From Bacillota bacterium (GTDB lineage: Bacteria > Bacillota > Clostridia > Lachnospirales > Lachnospiraceae), in the NCBI GenBank assembly GCA_023420935.1, contig JAEZUR010000071.1, forward strand, positions 62,001-126,000: DNA of 64,000 bases, in the 5' to 3' direction. Each line of letters starts with the position of its first letter. Position 1 is the stretch's first letter. Under the pieces are notes generated by a model. It was not told the origin of the DNA and did not search any database. It saw nothing but the letters and a program-made list of their open reading frames with translations. This document shows positions 55,471 to 64,000 of this stretch, piece by piece. Position numbers and translations under genes: made by a program.

Positions 55471-57591
55471 TTGGCTGGAAGAGAATATCCGTTAGAGCAA
55501 ACTAGAAACATCGGTATTATGGCTCATATTGATGCTGGTAAAACAACATTAACTGAGCGTATCTTATTCTATACTGGTGTTAACTATAAAATCGGTGATA
55601 CTCATGAAGGTACTGCAACCATGGACTGGATGGAGCAGGAACAAGAAAGAGGTATCACAATCACATCAGCCGCAACAACTTGCCACTGGACATTACAGGA
55701 ACGTGCTGAAAAGAAACCTGGTAACCTAGAGCATCGTATTAATATTATTGATACTCCTGGTCACGTTGACTTTACTGTAGAAGTAGAGCGTTCATTACGT
55801 GTACTTGACGGTGCAGTAGGTGTATTCTGTGCAAAGGGTGGAGTTGAGCCTCAGTCAGAAAACGTATGGCGTCAAGCTGATACCTACAACGTACCAAGAA
55901 TGGCATTCATCAATAAGATGGATATCCTAGGTGCAGATTTCTATAATGCAGTTGATATGATTAAAAAGAGATTAGGAAAAAATGCAGTTCCTCTTCAATT
56001 ACCAATTGGTAAAGAAGATGATTTCAAAGGTATTATTGACCTATTCGAAATGCAAGCTTATCTTTATAATGATGATAAGGGTGAAGACATTAGTGTTGTT
56101 GAGATCCCAGAAGACATGAAAGATGAAGCTGAATTATACAGAGCTGAAATGATCGAAAAAATCTGTGAAACAGATGATGAGCTTATGATGATGTATTTAG
56201 AAGGTGAAGAACCTTCTATGGAAGAGTTAAAAGCTGCTTTAAGACGAGCAACTTGTAACGTATCCATCATTCCTGTTTGCTGTGGTTCAGCATACAGAAA
56301 TAAAGGTGTTCAGAAACTTCTTGATGCTGTACTTGAATACATGCCAGCTCCAACTGACATTCCTTCTATCAAGGGTGTTGATTTGGATGGTAATGAAATC
56401 GAAAGACATTCATCAGATGAAGAACCTTTCTCAGCATTAGCATTTAAGATTATGGCTGACCCATTTGTTGGTAAGCTAGCATTCTTCCGTGTGTACTCAG
56501 GATCAATCAATTCAGGATCTTACGTTTTAAATGCAACAAAAGGTAAAAAAGAACGTGTTGGTCGTATCCTTCAGATGCATGCCAACAAGAGAGAAGAACT
56601 TGATAAAGTATATTCTGGAGATATCGCAGCTGCAGTTGGATTTAAATTCACTACAACTGGTGATACAATCTGTGATGAACAGCACCCAGTTATTCTTGAA
56701 TCAATGGAATTCCCAGAACCAGTTATCGACGTAGCGATCGAGCCTAAGACAAAAGCAAGTCAAGGTAAGATGGGTGAAGCGTTAGCTAAACTTGCAGAAG
56801 AAGATCCAACATTCCGTGCTCATACAGATCAGGAAACTGGTCAGACAATTATCTCAGGTATGGGTGAGCTTCATCTTGAAATCATCGTAGATAGACTTTT
56901 ACGTGAGTTTAAGGTAGAAGCAAATGTAGGTGCTCCTCAGGTTGCTTACAAAGAAACATTCACAAAAACTGTTGAAGTTGATAGTAAGTATGCAAAACAG
57001 TCTGGTGGACGTGGTCAGTACGGACACTGTAAGGTTAAATTTGCTCCAATGGATGCAAATGCAGAAGAACTATTCAAATTCGATTCTACCGTTGTTGGTG
57101 GTGCTATTCCTAGAGAATATATCCCAGCAGTTGGTGAAGGTATTGAAGAAGCTTCTAAAGCAGGTATCCTTGGTGGATTCCCAGTACTTGGTGTTCACGC
57201 TACTGTATATGATGGTTCTTACCATGAAGTCGATTCATCTGAAATGGCATTCCACATTGCAGGTTCTATGGCATTCAAGGAAGCTATGCAAAAGGCAGGA
57301 GCAGTATTACTTGAGCCTATCATGAGAGTAGAAGTTACTACTCCTGAAGATTACATGGGTGATGTTATCGGTGATATTAACTCTCGTCGTGGACGTATTG
57401 AAGGTATGGAAGACATCGGTGGCGGTAAGATGATCAGAGGATTCGTTCCATTGTCAGAAATGTTTGGATACTCTACAGATCTTCGTTCAAGAACTCAAGG
57501 TCGTGGTAACTACTCTATGTTCTTCGAGAAATATGAGCCAGTTCCAAAATCAGTTCAAGAAAAAGTACTTTCTGCTAGAAATGGTAAGTAA
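55471..57591 (+). CDS. fusA: Elongation factor G
   Basis: GTPase that drives translocation, 706 residues. G motifs AHIDAGKTT, DTPGHVDF and NKMD are intact, and domains II-V follow in the usual order. It starts with TTG, supported by AAGGAGG (55456-55462) 8 nt upstream; no ATG is nearby in frame. Confidence 0.98.
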   Translation: MAGREYPLEQTRNIGIMAHIDAGKTTLTERILFYTGVNYKIGDTHEGTATMDWMEQEQERGITITSAATTCHWTLQERAEKKPGNLEHRINIIDTPGHVDFTVEVERSLRVLDGAVGVFCAKGGVEPQSENVWRQADTYNVPRMAFINKMDILGADFYNAVDMIKKRLGKNAVPLQLPIGKEDDFKGIIDLFEMQAYLYNDDKGEDISVVEIPEDMKDEAELYRAEMIEKICETDDELMMMYLEGEEPSMEELKAALRRATCNVSIIPVCCGSAYRNKGVQKLLDAVLEYMPAPTDIPSIKGVDLDGNEIERHSSDEEPFSALAFKIMADPFVGKLAFFRVYSGSINSGSYVLNATKGKKERVGRILQMHANKREELDKVYSGDIAAAVGFKFTTTGDTICDEQHPVILESMEFPEPVIDVAIEPKTKASQGKMGEALAKLAEEDPTFRAHTDQETGQTIISGMGELHLEIIVDRLLREFKVEANVGAPQVAYKETFTKTVEVDSKYAKQSGGRGQYGHCKVKFAPMDANAEELFKFDSTVVGGAIPREYIPAVGEGIEEASKAGILGGFPVLGVHATVYDGSYHEVDSSEMAFHIAGSMAFKEAMQKAGAVLLEPIMRVEVTTPEDYMGDVIGDINSRRGRIEGMEDIGGGKMIRGFVPLSEMFGYSTDLRSRTQGRGNYSMFFEKYEPVPKSVQEKVLSARNGK

Positions 57592-57620
57592 GATTTTACC
57601 ACTGAAATTATATAATATGC

Positions 57621-57649
57621 TTGAAAAATTTTCTATAATGAAATATAAT
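57621..57649 (+). promoter_or_regulatory. Promoter of tuf
   Basis: TTGAAA (57621-57626), 17 nt, TATAAT (57644-57649), giving tuf its own transcript with a leader of about 125 nt. Confidence 0.7.
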
Positions 57650-57779
57650 TAGGCATATACGGCATGGCCTTGGAATCAAGGCTTTGCATATAAGAAAATA
57701 AAAATAATCCCCAATAGAGGGGAAGACCCCTTAGTGGGAGAATGCCTAGTATAAGGCTAATAAAGGAGGACGTTTTAAA

Positions 57780-58973
57780 ATGGCTAAAGCTAAATTTGAG
57801 AGAAACAAACCACATTGTAATATCGGAACCATTGGTCACGTTGACCATGGTAAAACAACTTTAACTGCTGCAATCACTAAGACTCTTAACGCTAGATTAG
57901 GAACTGGTGAAGCTATTGCCTTCGATCAGATCGATAAGGCTCCAGAAGAAAGAGAAAGAGGTATCACTATCTCTACAGCTCACGTTGAGTATGAATCAAC
58001 TAAGAGACATTATGCTCACGTTGACTGCCCAGGCCATGCCGATTATGTAAAGAATATGATCACTGGTGCTGCTCAGATGGACGGTGCTATCCTTGTTGTT
58101 GCTGCTACTGACGGTGTTATGGCTCAGACTAAAGAGCATATCTTACTTTCTCGTCAGGTAGGTGTTCCTTACATCGTTGTATTCATGAACAAATGTGATA
58201 TGGTAGATGATGAAGAACTTCTTGAATTAGTAGAAATGGAAATCAGAGACTTATTAAGTGAGTATGAATTCCCAGGAGATGATACTCCAATCATCAAAGG
58301 TTCAGCTCTTAAAGCACTTGAAGATCCTTCAAGTGAATGGGGTGATAAAATCCTTGAATTATTTGAAGCAGTAGATAGCTGGATTCCAGATCCAATTCGT
58401 GCTACTGATCAACCTTTCTTAATGCCAATCGAAGACGTATTTTCAATCACAGGACGTGGTACTGTTGCTACAGGCCGTGTTGAACGTGGTATTCTTCATG
58501 TTTCTGAAGAAGTTGAAATCGTTGGTGTTAAAGAAGAAGTTCGTAAAGTAGTTGTAACTGGTATCGAAATGTTCCGTAAACTTCTTGATGAAGCACAAGC
58601 TGGTGATAACATCGGTGCACTTCTTCGTGGTGTTCAAAGAACTGAAATCGAAAGAGGTCAGGTTCTTACTAAACCAGGCGCAATTAAATGCCACAAGAAA
58701 TTTACTGCACAGGTTTATGTATTAACAAAAGATGAAGGTGGACGTCATACTCCTTTCTTCAATAACTATAGACCACAGTTTTACTTCAGAACAACTGACG
58801 TAACTGGTGTTTGTAACTTACCTGCAGGCGTTGAAATGTGTATGCCTGGAGATAATATCGAAATGACTATCGAATTAATTCACCCAATCGCTATGGATCA
58901 AGGTTTAACTTTCGCGATCCGTGAAGGTGGACGTACAGTTGGTTCAGGCCGTGTAGCTACTATTATTGAGTAA
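57780..58973 (+). CDS. tuf: Elongation factor Tu
   Basis: Delivers aminoacyl-tRNA to the ribosome, 397 residues. GHVDHGKTTLTAAI, DCPGHADYVKNM and NKCDM are present, with the standard three domains. Own promoter in the 188-nt gap after fusA; RBS AAAGGAGGA. A 29-bp hairpin follows the stop. Confidence 0.98.
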   Translation: MAKAKFERNKPHCNIGTIGHVDHGKTTLTAAITKTLNARLGTGEAIAFDQIDKAPEERERGITISTAHVEYESTKRHYAHVDCPGHADYVKNMITGAAQMDGAILVVAATDGVMAQTKEHILLSRQVGVPYIVVFMNKCDMVDDEELLELVEMEIRDLLSEYEFPGDDTPIIKGSALKALEDPSSEWGDKILELFEAVDSWIPDPIRATDQPFLMPIEDVFSITGRGTVATGRVERGILHVSEEVEIVGVKEEVRKVVVTGIEMFRKLLDEAQAGDNIGALLRGVQRTEIERGQVLTKPGAIKCHKKFTAQVYVLTKDEGGRHTPFFNNYRPQFYFRTTDVTGVCNLPAGVEMCMPGDNIEMTIELIHPIAMDQGLTFAIREGGRTVGSGRVATIIE

Positions 58974-59089
58974 ACTGCGCGCCAGCAATGAGCAGTGCAA
59001 ATGAATAAATAGAAAGAGATCCAGAAGAGTGCTCGCATTCTTCTGGATCTCTTTCTATTTATTCATTTATAGGGCGAAGCCCGCGTCGA
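58971..59089 (+). repeat. Second copy of the post-operon hairpin element (after tuf)
   Basis: From the stop codon onward this matches the region after rplL: 17 of 22 left-flank bases agree (58971-58992 with 40381-40402), and GGCGAA..CCCGCG.CGA follows the hairpin in both. The hairpin arms differ in sequence. Confidence 0.65.
58999..59068 (+). terminator. Long hairpin terminator of tuf
   Basis: A perfect 29-bp stem (58999-59027 with 59040-59068) around a 12-nt loop, ending T-rich. Confidence 0.85.
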
Positions 59090-59199
59090 GCGAAGTGAGT
59101 CGCACAGCCGCGTAAACCATTCGACAACAACACACCCACCTTTTCCCCACTTGCCATTTCCTTAAAAAAAGTATATCATTACCATGAGGTGAAAAAACA

Positions 59200-59586
59200 A
59201 TGAAATCAATCATAACACATATTGCACTTTACGCAACTGACATCGAAAAAACAAAAGATTATTACACAAAATACTTTGACGGAATCAGCAATAACAAATA
59301 TATCAACTCCAAAGGCTTTTCCAGCTACTTTATAACGTTTGACTCAAACGTACGTCTAGAAATAATGGCACATGCAGAATTAGAAACAAGAGAACCAAAG
59401 GACAAAGTAAATGGTTGGAATCACATAGCATTTTCAGTTGGAAGTAAAGAAAATGTTATGGAACTTACTGACGCCATTATAGCAGATGGGTACCAATTAT
59501 TAAGCCCTCCAAGAGAAACAGGAGATGGATATTTTGAAAGTTGCGTTTCTGATCCAGATGGAAATAGAGTAGAAATCACAGAATAA
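59200..59586 (+). CDS. VOC-family (glyoxalase/dioxygenase-fold) protein
   Basis: A 128-residue single-domain protein of the vicinal oxygen chelate superfamily: THIALYATDIEKTKDYYTKY at the start and FESCVSDPDGNRVEITE at the end, with a His in WNHIAFSVG and Glu in the last strand as possible metal ligands. Family members include lactoylglutathione lyases and resistance proteins; no specific role can be assigned. RBS GAGGTG 8 nt upstream; it lies alone between tuf and the PTS operon. Confidence 0.85.
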   Translation: MKSIITHIALYATDIEKTKDYYTKYFDGISNNKYINSKGFSSYFITFDSNVRLEIMAHAELETREPKDKVNGWNHIAFSVGSKENVMELTDAIIADGYQLLSPPRETGDGYFESCVSDPDGNRVEITE

Positions 59587-59655
59587 TTAGCACAAGATGA
59601 ACTAAACATATAAATCTAAATGAAATAAATATGAAGTAATTAAGTTAAAAATAGG

Positions 59656-59684
59656 TTGACATTTGTAGAAAAATATAATAATAT
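59656..59684 (+). promoter_or_regulatory. Promoter of the PTS operon
   Basis: TTGACA (59656-59661), 17 nt, TAATAT (59679-59684). Confidence 0.7.
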
Positions 59685-59697
59685 GCTAATATAAATA

Positions 59698-59774
59698 ATA
59701 GTGTGTAACTGTTCGGCAGGCATTAACAATCACATTGGTAAAGAAATTTATCAACGTTTGTTAGTGCTTTTTTT
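59698..59774 (+). promoter_or_regulatory. RAT antiterminator site overlapping a terminator before ptsG
   Basis: TGTAACTGTTCGGCAGGCA (59704-59722) matches the TGTNACTG...GCAGGCA core of BglG/LicT target RNAs. Its right end overlaps the left arm of a terminator (59720-59729 with 59758-59767, then T7). Binding of the antiterminator would block the terminator. Confidence 0.8.
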
Positions 59775-59883
59775 ATTGTCGTATTATATGTGCATACTAT
59801 AATTCAGACATTCCCGGGATAAAGATGGCATGGCGCACAATTGTTAATCGCTATTATTAAGAAAAAGAAAGGGATACTAAATT

Positions 59884-62013
59884 ATGAAAGACAAATTTTT
59901 TGGAGTTCTTCAAAGGGTAGGACGTTCATTTATGCTTCCAGTAGCAGTGTTACCAATTGCAGGTATTTTGCTTGGTATCGGAAGTTCATTTACCAATACA
60001 ACCACGTTAGAAACTTATGGCCTTATGAATGTAATGGGGCCTGGCACCATACTGTATAACATTTTAACTGTTATGAACCAATGCGGTGGTGTTATTTTTG
60101 CTAACTTACCACTGATCTTTGCTGTGGGTGTTGCTATCGGTATGGCTAAGAAAGATAAGGAAGTTGCAGCACTTTCTGCAGCAATTGCCTTTTTAGTAAT
60201 GCATTCTGCTATAAGCGCCATGATTGAAATCAATGGTGGTACCGAAAGGATGATTGAAGGAGCAACGGGAAGTGTACTAGGTATTACAACTTTACAGATG
60301 GGTGCCTTTGGTGGTGTAATCGTTGGTCTTGGAGTTGCAGCATTACACAATAGATTCTATAAGATTGAACTTCCACAGGCATTATCTTTCTTTGGTGGAA
60401 ATCGTTTTGTTCCAATTATTAGCACGATTACTTATTTATTTGTTGGTATTGCTATGTTCTATGTGTGGCAGCCAATTCAAGGTGGTATTTATGCATTAGG
60501 ATCCTTTGTTGAAGGTTCAGGGTATCTTGGAACATTCCTATATGGATTCATTAAGAGGATGTTAATTCCATTTGGTTTACATCATGTATTTTATATGCCG
60601 TTTTGGCAGACTGCAGTTGGTGGAACGTTGGATGTAGCTGGACAGACCATTGCAGGTGCACAGAATATTTTCTTTGCTCAATTAGCAGATCCAGCAACTA
60701 CTCACTTTTCAGTTTCTGCAACTAGATTCTTCTCAGGTGAATTTATTGTTATGATATTTGGACTACCAGGAGCGTCTCTTGCAATGTACAAATATGCGAA
60801 ACTATCTAAGAAAAAAGAAGTAAAAGGACTTTTATTTTCAGCAGCATTAACATCTATCTTAACAGGTATTACAGAACCAATTGAATTTTCTTTCTTGTTT
60901 GTTGCACCAATCTTATTTGGTGTCCATGCAGTAATTACAGGTATGGCATATGCGATTGCACATTTATTAAATATTGGTGTAGGTTTAACATTCTCAGGTG
61001 GATTTATTGATTTATTTATGTTTGGTATCTTACAGGGTAATGATAAGACAAGTTGGTTATGGATTATTCCAGCAGGTATCGTGTATTTCGTAGTATATTA
61101 TTTAATCTTCTCATTCTTAATTAGTAAATTGAACTTAAAGACGCCTGGTCGTGAAGAAGATGATGAAGAAACTAAATTATATACACGTGCCGATTACAAT
61201 GATAAGAAGGCGAGTCAGGAAACTGATCAGTCCAAAGTAATTGCAGATGCATTAGGCGGAAAAGCAAACATTAGTGACTTGGATTGTTGTGCAACGCGAT
61301 TACGTGTTACGGTTAAAAAAGCCGAGCTTGTAAATGAAGCTGTATTAAAAACAACTGGTGCACATGGAGTTGTGAAAAGAGGACAGGCAATTCAGATAAT
61401 ATATGGTCCAAAAGTAAACATTGTAAAAGTTAATTTAGAAGATTATTTAGAAAAAGCTCCAAATGAGTTTAGCGATCTATCTGATGCTACGTCCTCCTTA
61501 CTTCCACAAGATCAAAATAAGGACAACCAGGCTAATGTAGGAAAGCTAGTAAAATCTATCGTAATAGGAAGTCCTATGAAAGGGAACACTGTAACAATGG
61601 AACAAATCCCAGATGAAGGATTTGCAGCTAGAATGATGGGCGATGGTGCTGCTATTGACCCAATAGATGGTCAGGTTGTAGCACCGGCAGATGGTAAAAT
61701 TTCATTTGTATTTCCATCCAAGCATGCAGTTGGTATGGTAACAGACGAGGGAGTAGAATTATTGATTCATGTTGGAATTGATACAGTAGATTTGAATGGT
61801 CAAGGATTTGAAGCGTTTGTAAAAGATGATGATCAAGTTAAGAAGGGCGACCTATTACTAAAGGTTGACGTTGATGCGGTAAGACCAAAAGTTCCATCTT
61901 TGGTATCCCCTATTTTAATTACCGAGATGTCTGAAAATCAAAAGATTCGTGTTATTGCAAATGGTGTAGTGAACGCTGGTGATGACTTGTACTCCCTGGA
62001 TATTTACGAGTAA
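59884..62013 (+). CDS. ptsG: PTS glucose-family EIICBA permease
   Basis: Imports and phosphorylates a hexose, probably glucose or N-acetylglucosamine. It has 709 residues in C-B-A order: membrane EIIC (about 1-420; with TGITEPIEFSFLF), EIIB with the phospho-Cys in DCCATRLRV near 467, and EIIA with the phospho-His in LLIHVGIDTVDLNG near 628. It is fed by HPr, encoded two genes on. Its leader has a RAT and terminator, so expression depends on the downstream LicT-like protein. Confidence 0.95.
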   Translation: MKDKFFGVLQRVGRSFMLPVAVLPIAGILLGIGSSFTNTTTLETYGLMNVMGPGTILYNILTVMNQCGGVIFANLPLIFAVGVAIGMAKKDKEVAALSAAIAFLVMHSAISAMIEINGGTERMIEGATGSVLGITTLQMGAFGGVIVGLGVAALHNRFYKIELPQALSFFGGNRFVPIISTITYLFVGIAMFYVWQPIQGGIYALGSFVEGSGYLGTFLYGFIKRMLIPFGLHHVFYMPFWQTAVGGTLDVAGQTIAGAQNIFFAQLADPATTHFSVSATRFFSGEFIVMIFGLPGASLAMYKYAKLSKKKEVKGLLFSAALTSILTGITEPIEFSFLFVAPILFGVHAVITGMAYAIAHLLNIGVGLTFSGGFIDLFMFGILQGNDKTSWLWIIPAGIVYFVVYYLIFSFLISKLNLKTPGREEDDEETKLYTRADYNDKKASQETDQSKVIADALGGKANISDLDCCATRLRVTVKKAELVNEAVLKTTGAHGVVKRGQAIQIIYGPKVNIVKVNLEDYLEKAPNEFSDLSDATSSLLPQDQNKDNQANVGKLVKSIVIGSPMKGNTVTMEQIPDEGFAARMMGDGAAIDPIDGQVVAPADGKISFVFPSKHAVGMVTDEGVELLIHVGIDTVDLNGQGFEAFVKDDDQVKKGDLLLKVDVDAVRPKVPSLVSPILITEMSENQKIRVIANGVVNAGDDLYSLDIYE

Positions 62014-62057
62014 AATTTTTTATGATAAAATGATACTTATAAAAAGGAGGGATTCAA

Positions 62058-62882
62058 ATGTATAGAGCAATTAAAGCACTCAATAATAATTGTGTTCTGG
62101 CAGAATCACTAGACAGCCGTAATGAAGTTATATTGCTTGGAAAAGGAATTGGCTTTGGTAAAAAGGTAAGTGAGCGATTCGATCTTCAAGAAGGTACTAA
62201 AGTTTATAGCTTACAAGCAGGAAGTCGCAGTGGTAATCCAATTGCTTTAGCAAAATCAATTGACTCCCTATATTTCGAGATTACAAATCAAATATTAATA
62301 GAGGCAGAGGCAAGACTTGGGGATATCGACAGTGGTATCCTATTGCCACTGGCGGATCACATTGCCTTTGCTGTAAAGCGTATTAAGGAACAAGGATCAA
62401 TTCAGAACCCGCTTACCGATGAAATAAAGTTATTGTTTGAGGAAGAATACAAAGTTGCTCTTTTCGCAAGGAAAGTAATCTACGGGTTTACAGGTGTTAA
62501 GATTAACGATGATGAGGCGGGGTATATTACCATACACTTGCATACAGCGATAGATAAAAATAAAAAAGTGAATGTTATGAATATGGCACAAATTGTTCAT
62601 GAATGTATTCGTATTGTTGAAGAACGTAGAAATATATCTATTTCAAAAGAGTCTTTAGCCTATAATAGGTTACTGAGTCACATGAAGTATATGATTATGA
62701 GGATGCAAAAAGATGAACGAATTAAATTAGATGTGAATAAATACATGGTTAAAGAAATGCCATCAACATTTCAGCTTGCAGAAGAATTATGTAACAAAGT
62801 TGCCGAAGAAATAAAAAGCAAAGTTTACCCAGAAGAAATAGGATATCTTGCAATGCATATAGAACGGGTATGTACTATTTAA
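62058..62882 (+). CDS. BglG/LicT-family transcription antiterminator
   Basis: Binds the RAT RNA before ptsG. It has 274 residues: an N-terminal RNA-binding CAT domain (1-55; MYRAIKALNNNCVLAESLDS and LGKGIGFGKK) and two PRD domains (about 70-170 and 175-270) with His residues (for example in LPLADHIAFAV and GYITIHLHTA) phosphorylated by the PTS. GlcT is the functional parallel. RBS AAGGAGG. Confidence 0.94.
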   Translation: MYRAIKALNNNCVLAESLDSRNEVILLGKGIGFGKKVSERFDLQEGTKVYSLQAGSRSGNPIALAKSIDSLYFEITNQILIEAEARLGDIDSGILLPLADHIAFAVKRIKEQGSIQNPLTDEIKLLFEEEYKVALFARKVIYGFTGVKINDDEAGYITIHLHTAIDKNKKVNVMNMAQIVHECIRIVEERRNISISKESLAYNRLLSHMKYMIMRMQKDERIKLDVNKYMVKEMPSTFQLAEELCNKVAEEIKSKVYPEEIGYLAMHIERVCTI

Positions 62883-62916
62883 TTGAGCCGATTGAAAAGG
62901 CAGAAAAGGAGTTAAT

Positions 62917-63174
62917 ATGAAATCATTTCAATATATTATTACAGATGAAGTAGGTATACATGCTAGACCAGCTGGACTTTTAGTGAGAGCAGCGAAAGAA
63001 GTTGCTTCTAATGTAACCATAACTTGTAATGGGAAAAGTGCTGATGTGAAAAAGTTAATGATGCTTATGAGCCTTGGTGTGAAACAAGGAGCTGAAGTAA
63101 CAGTAACAGTAGAAGGGGAAGACGAAGATTCTGCTTGTGTAGCATTGGAACAATTTTTCAAAGAGAACTTGTAG
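62917..63174 (+). CDS. ptsH: PTS phosphocarrier protein HPr, with Lys at position 46
   Basis: Carries phosphate from EI to EIIA, 85 residues. The phospho-His is His15 in GIHARPAG. The region of regulatory Ser46 reads GKSADVKKLMMLMSLGV: aligned with Bacillus HPr (GKTVNLKSIMGVMSLG), residue 46 is Lys. HPr kinase could therefore not phosphorylate this site. The gene lies between licT and ptsI. Confidence 0.95.
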   Translation: MKSFQYIITDEVGIHARPAGLLVRAAKEVASNVTITCNGKSADVKKLMMLMSLGVKQGAEVTVTVEGEDEDSACVALEQFFKENL

Positions 63175-63183
63175 AGACGGATT

Positions 63184-63217
63184 AAGCCGCAGTCTTTTAC
63201 AGATTGCGGCTTTCAGT
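63184..63217 (+). terminator. Hairpin between ptsH and ptsI
   Basis: A 12-bp stem with one G-U pair (63184-63195 with 63201-63212) and a weak T-rich tail; possible partial terminator giving more HPr than EI. Confidence 0.55.
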
Positions 63218-63236
63218 TTTCAAAGGAGTGTTTTAT

Positions 63237-64000
63237 ATGGAACAATTTACCGGAAAATCAATATTCAAAGGGATTACAATCGGAAAAATTTTATTTTATA
63301 GCAAAGGCGAAGAGACGGTGAAACGATATAAGATCGATCAGGCTGATGCTGAAATCGCAAGGTACGAAGAAGCAAAAGAAAATGCAATGTTACAGTTAAA
63401 GCAATTATATGAGAAGGCAGTAATTGAAGTAGGCGAAACCAATGCTGCCATTTTTGAAGTGCACGCAATGATGCTAGAAGATGATGACTATAATGACTCT
63501 GTCCATAATATTATTACCACACAGTTGGTAAATGCAGAGTATGCAGTTGCTACAACAGGTGATAATTTCAGTGCTATTTTTGAAGAAATGGAAGATGAGT
63601 ACTTTAAGGCTAGATCAGTGGATATCAAGGATATTTCAGAAAGATTAGTAAACATACTGTCTGGAAAAACGCAAAATAACAATTTGGATGAGCCAGTTAT
63701 AGTTGTAGCTAAAGACTTAGCTCCAAGCGAAACGGTACAGATGGATAAGGACAAGTTTCTAGCATTTGTAACTGAGCTTGGATCAGCAAATTCCCATACA
63801 GCAATTCTTGCTCGAACAATGAACATTCCTGCGCTAATTGGAATTGCACCAAGAGAAGAATGGAATGGAAAAATGGCTGTGGTTGATGGTCATAATGGTA
63901 TGCTTTATATCGAACCAGATGAGATAACCATGGACAAAATGCTTGAGTTAAAGAAACAGGATGAGAATCAAAGAGAGTTACTTCAGACGCTGAAAGGGAA
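63237..64000 (+). CDS. ptsI: PTS enzyme I (phosphoenolpyruvate-protein phosphotransferase), 3' end outside window
   Basis: Takes phosphate from PEP and passes it to HPr. About 254 residues are visible of an expected 540 or so. The N-terminal domain includes the helical HPr-binding part (FEVHAMMLEDDDYND) and the active His187 in GSANSHTAILART. The frame is open to the window edge, so the PEP-binding C-terminal domain lies beyond. RBS AAAGGAG before ATG at 63237. Confidence 0.93.
   Translation, partial: MEQFTGKSIFKGITIGKILFYSKGEETVKRYKIDQADAEIARYEEAKENAMLQLKQLYEKAVIEVGETNAAIFEVHAMMLEDDDYNDSVHNIITTQLVNAEYAVATTGDNFSAIFEEMEDEYFKARSVDIKDISERLVNILSGKTQNNNLDEPVIVVAKDLAPSETVQMDKDKFLAFVTELGSANSHTAILARTMNIPALIGIAPREEWNGKMAVVDGHNGMLYIEPDEITMDKMLELKKQDENQRELLQTLKG

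Overview
The window reads as the chromosome of a low-GC, spore-forming, anaerobic clostridium, most like the Lachnospiraceae and probably close to Lachnoclostridium (Clostridium) phytofermentans. The species is an inference from protein style, not a database hit. Supporting traits are SpoIIID and a gerA germinant receptor, an Rnf complex in the clostridial order C-D-G-E-A-B, rubrerythrin, a GlcNAc/glucose-type PTS and strong AGGAGG ribosome sites. No rRNA, tRNA, CRISPR, insertion sequence or prophage was recognised.

Layout. 1-9.2 kb: the end of a transglutaminase membrane protein, a PAS-GGDEF cyclase, an H-NOX chemoreceptor, asnS and the gerAA-AB-AC operon. 9.4-16.6 kb: a second chemoreceptor with a soluble-looking sensor, then a BMP-type nucleoside ABC operon (lipoprotein, ATPase, two permeases). 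16.8-22.1 kb: an AlkZ-related protein, an AgcS alanine/glycine:cation symporter, a P-loop ATPase gene with no normal start codon, a ferredoxin-nitroreductase, a 54-residue Cys protein, spoIIID and a secreted CHAP protein. 22.4-27.4 kb: rnfCDGEAB. 27.9-36.5 kb: a LacI regulator, a sugar ABC importer without its own ATPase, an HD-GYP phosphodiesterase, an AraC-type response regulator with a degenerate receiver, and an orphan FliD-like protein. 36.7-59.0 kb: the ribosomal/RNA polymerase core (rpmG-secE-nusG, rplK, rplA, rplJL, rpoBC, rpsL-rpsG-fusA-tuf), interrupted by rubrerythrin, a GH31 glycosidase, a DUF2089 protein and an EAL-CBS-GGDEF protein. 59.2-64 kb: a VOC protein and the general PTS operon ptsG-licT-ptsH-ptsI, cut by the window end.

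How parts work together. Three c-di-GMP proteins (one cyclase, one HD-GYP, one EAL/GGDEF) and two chemoreceptors give a signalling theme. Rnf couples reduced ferredoxin and NAD to an ion gradient. The PTS operon carries an RNA antiterminator site in front of ptsG and encodes the antiterminator itself. Ribosomal genes show RNA feedback elements: two L1-type mRNA sites, one before rplK and one before rplA, and an L10 leader with terminator before rplJ.

Most interesting signals: (1) the 3' regions after rplL and tuf share flanking sequence around different long hairpins, and the rplL copy folds on paper into a perfect three-way junction; (2) HPr has Lys at the position of regulatory Ser46; (3) the chemoreceptor H-NOX domain keeps the complete Trp9/Asn74/Tyr140 oxygen-binding pocket; (4) a P-loop gene with promoter, RBS and intact frame but TTA where the start codon should be; (5) a receiver domain with Asn in place of the phosphoacceptor Asp; (6) an orphan FliD-like protein. 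All folds, promoters and alignments were made by eye.
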